From Comamonadaceae bacterium (GTDB taxonomy: Bacteria; Pseudomonadota; Gammaproteobacteria; Burkholderiales; Burkholderiaceae), in NCBI GenBank assembly GCA_947377705.1, contig CANCGU010000026.1, forward strand, positions 1-18,895: a stretch of 18,895 nucleotides of DNA, given 5' to 3'. How positions within the stretch are numbered: the stretch's first letter is position 1; every line of letters starts with the position of its first letter. Of the stretch, positions 16,473 through 18,895 are shown one piece after another. The notes beneath the pieces are model-generated. The model was not told where the DNA came from and made no database searches. It worked only from the letters and a program-made list of their open reading frames with translations. The position numbers and the translations under genes were made by a program.

Positions 16473-17403
16473 GCGGGTCAGTGCGCGCAACCGGCGATGG
16501 GCATTGGCGCTGATTTGGCTCATCCCTTTGGTGTGGACCGTGAACATCGTGGCGGCGCGTCAAGCGCCGGGGGTGGTATCGCCTCATGTGTTGGCCTTGG
16601 GGCGCTGGGGATTGTCAGGCGCTATTTTGTCGATGCTCAGTGCGCGTGAGTTGTTGACGCAGCGTGCATATGTGTGGCAACACCGCTGGCGCTATGTGGC
16701 GTTGGGTGCTTGTGGCATGTGGATTTGCGGTGCGTGGGTGTATTTGGCGGGCGAGAGCACGGTGGGGATGAACATCTCACTCATCTATGCATCTTCTCCG
16801 GTGCTGATTGCGCTAGGGTCGGTGCTCTGGTTGGGCGAGCGTTTTTCTAAACGACAAACACTGGGTGTGATTTTGGCCATGACGGGCGTGGTGCATGTGG
16901 TGGTCAAAGGGGAGTGGGCGCATTTAACCCAAGTGCAGCTTGTGCCCGGCGATTTGTGGATTCTGGGGGCTTCTGTTTCTTGGGCGGCTTATGCCTTGCT
17001 TCAAAAAAGGTGGTCCACCACGCTTAGCCCCACGGCTCAGTTGGCTTGTATGTGTTGGGGGGGTGTGGCAGTGCTGCTGCCATTTGCAGCTTGGGAGCTC
17101 GGTCAAGCCAACACACCAGCGCTTACCCCGCACGCTTGGTTTTTAATGGCCATCACTGCTTTGTTGCCAGGCGTGGGTGCTTATTGGATTTATGGCTGGA
17201 CACAAAAGGTTTTGGGTGCAAGCCGTGTGGCCATGACGCTTTACCTTGCACCACTCTACACCGCTGTGGTGGCGTGGCTGGTGTTGGGCGAGCCACTAGG
17301 CTGGCAGCATCTGGTTGGCGGCGTCCTGATTTTGTCTGGGGTGGGTTTGGTCATGGCCGTGCAAACAGCGCATCACGCAACAAGCGAAACAGACGTTGTT
17401 TAG
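16462..17403 (+). CDS. EamA/DMT-superfamily transporter (probable metabolite exporter)
   Basis: This 313-residue integral membrane protein shows about ten hydrophobic segments in two EamA repeats. The first holds the ASSPVLIALGSVLWLGERFSKRQ-type end of repeat one (LWLGERFSKRQTLGV is visible). The second holds LYLAPLYTAVVAWLVLGEPLGW, here seen as APLYTAVVAW and LGEPLGWQHLVGG. Family members of the 10-TMS drug/metabolite exporter group move amino acids, nucleosides or other small compounds across the inner membrane; the substrate is not predictable. ATG at 16462 fits the family N-terminus and lies inside the dusA end (11-base overlap), with GAGAG ten or so bases upstream. A longer frame from 16294 only reads through dusA. 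The stop overlaps that of the convergent regulator gene by three bases. Confidence 0.87.
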   Translation: MPSERVSARNRRWALALIWLIPLVWTVNIVAARQAPGVVSPHVLALGRWGLSGAILSMLSARELLTQRAYVWQHRWRYVALGACGMWICGAWVYLAGESTVGMNISLIYASSPVLIALGSVLWLGERFSKRQTLGVILAMTGVVHVVVKGEWAHLTQVQLVPGDLWILGASVSWAAYALLQKRWSTTLSPTAQLACMCWGGVAVLLPFAAWELGQANTPALTPHAWFLMAITALLPGVGAYWIYGWTQKVLGASRVAMTLYLAPLYTAVVAWLVLGEPLGWQHLVGGVLILSGVGLVMAVQTAHHATSETDVV

Positions 17404-18035
17404 CTCGCGGCCTCTAAGCCGTTGGCAAAGTGCTCGTTCATGCGCTGCACCGTCAGTGCCGCGTCGCGTGCCATCAGCGCGTTCATGATGGCTTGGTGTT
17501 CTTTGAGCGATTCTTCCACGCGACCACTCTTGAACAGCGAGTTGTGCCGGTTGAGCTTCATCACTTTGCGCAAGTCCGCCACCATTTGGTCGCGCCAACG
17601 GTTGTTGGCGATTTCCAGTAGGCGCATGTGAAAGCGCTCGTTGATTTCAAAGAACTTTTCGCGGTCAGCCACGGCTGCCGTCAATTCGGCGTGCAAGGTT
17701 TGCAAATCTTGCAGTTGTTCAAGCGTTGCGTCCTGGGCCACCACGCCTGCGGCGTCTGACTCCAGCAAAGAGAGCAGGTGGTACACATCGCGCTGGTCCT
17801 TTTCATTGACCTCGGTCACATAAGCACCGCGGCGCACCTTCATGGTCACCAAGCCTTCGGCGGCTAGCACCTTGAGGGCTTCGCGCATGGGGGTGCGACT
17901 GATGCCGTATTCCTCGGCCAAGCGCATCTCGTCAATCCAGCTACCAGGCGCTAACTCGGCCGCAAAAATACGCTGACGCAGCAGTTCAGCTACTTCTTCG
18001 TAGAGCGCGCGAGGGGTGAGGGTGACGGCAGCCAT
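17400..18035 (-). CDS. GntR-family regulator with FCD domain
   Basis: This 211-residue protein belongs to the FadR subfamily of GntR regulators. The winged helix-turn-helix covers about residues 8-75, with RLAEEYGISRTPMREALKVL as the recognition unit and the wing RRGAYV. The all-helical FCD domain follows, with the expected metal-site residues N132, H136, H180 and H202. Such proteins bind small organic acids or acyl-CoA-type ligands and usually repress adjacent genes. It is divergent from the methylmalonyl-CoA mutase gene with a 134-base AT-rich gap that holds a promoter-like sequence and an inverted repeat, so control of propionate/methylmalonyl-CoA metabolism is a reasonable inference. Its stop (17400-17402) overlaps that of the convergent EamA gene. 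Confidence 0.9.
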   Translation of the reverse strand: MAAVTLTPRALYEEVAELLRQRIFAAELAPGSWIDEMRLAEEYGISRTPMREALKVLAAEGLVTMKVRRGAYVTEVNEKDQRDVYHLLSLLESDAAGVVAQDATLEQLQDLQTLHAELTAAVADREKFFEINERFHMRLLEIANNRWRDQMVADLRKVMKLNRHNSLFKSGRVEESLKEHQAIMNALMARDAALTVQRMNEHFANGLEAAS

Positions 18036-18064
18036 GGTGTCGAATTGTAAGCTCAGATAATATT

Positions 18065-18092
18065 TTGAATCAATAATTATGAATGATATGAT
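18065..18092 (+). promoter_or_regulatory. Candidate sigma-70 promoter of the methylmalonyl-CoA mutase gene
   Basis: TTGAAT (18065-18070, four of six to consensus) and TATGAT (18087-18092, five of six) are 16 bp apart. The predicted transcript would start near 18099 and have a leader of about 70 bases. The -10 element lies in an inverted repeat that could be an operator. Consensus matching only. Confidence 0.45.
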
Positions 18093-18105
18093 TCTTAAAA
18101 ATCAT
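18088..18105. promoter_or_regulatory. Inverted repeat ATGATT-N6-AATCAT, candidate operator of the FCD regulator
   Basis: Two perfect 6-bp arms (18088-18093 and 18100-18105) flank CTTAAA. The repeat covers the candidate -10 and start point of the mutase promoter, a standard repressor position. A second, imperfect 18-bp palindrome (CCCTGGGGTAACCTAGGG, 18111-18128, 14 of 18 symmetric) follows and may be an alternative site. Confidence 0.4.
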
Positions 18106-18169
18106 CAAAACCCTGGGGTAACCTAGGGACTTATCGACCGCAAAAGCCCTTTTTCACGAGTGATTTGCC

Positions 18170-18895
<726 letters not shown>

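Overview
The window looks like chromosome from a beta-proteobacterium of the order Burkholderiales, most likely Comamonadaceae (a Limnohabitans/Rhodoferax-type freshwater bacterium). This is an inference from the gene set (PHB genes, HutC-controlled hut genes with a branched-chain-type ABC transporter, an FCD regulator divergent from methylmalonyl-CoA mutase) and from the frequent TTG leucine codons. No rRNA, tRNA, insertion sequence, CRISPR array or phage gene was seen.

Layout. (1) 1-1007: the end of a PHB cassette, with the C-terminus of an acetyl-CoA acetyltransferase, then phaB (acetoacetyl-CoA reductase) and a clear intrinsic terminator. (2) 1041-4015, plus strand: a tightly coupled three-gene cassette encoding a small-molecule SAM methyltransferase, a beta-hydroxyacid dehydrogenase-family oxidoreductase and a class III (glutamate-1-semialdehyde aminomutase-like) PLP enzyme. 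It is preceded by a candidate promoter and a perfect 12-bp palindrome. I do not recognise the pathway. (3) 4021-14301, minus strand: one long apparent operon, transcribed livJ-livH-livM-livG-livF-hutU-hutD-hutI-hutF-hutG. It couples a complete branched-chain-amino-acid-type ABC importer to four of the five enzymes of the histidine/urocanate route to glutamate plus formate (urocanase, imidazolonepropionase, formimidoylglutamate deiminase, N-formylglutamate deformylase) and the accessory protein HutD. Histidine ammonia-lyase (hutH) is absent from the window. (4) 14302-15210: divergent hutC, a GntR/UTRA repressor. Two TGTA-N2-TACA-type palindromes lie in the shared promoter region. (5) 15211-17403: a gene-free spacer, dusA (tRNA dihydrouridine synthase) and an overlapping EamA-family exporter gene. 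(6) 17400-18895: a minus-strand GntR/FCD regulator, divergent from the 5' part of a methylmalonyl-CoA mutase gene that runs off the window.

How the genes work together. The liv-hut block reads as a self-contained unit in which an imported imidazole compound (urocanate or histidine) is converted to glutamate, and HutC senses urocanate and controls uptake and catabolism together. The lack of hutH, with a transporter gene set at the front of the operon, makes direct use of external urocanate a reasonable hypothesis. The methyltransferase-dehydrogenase-aminotransferase cassette is the least explained part: its enzymes could interconvert an alcohol, an aldehyde and an amine and then methylate a small molecule. 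The dehydrogenase has an altered substrate-binding loop, which suggests an unusual substrate.
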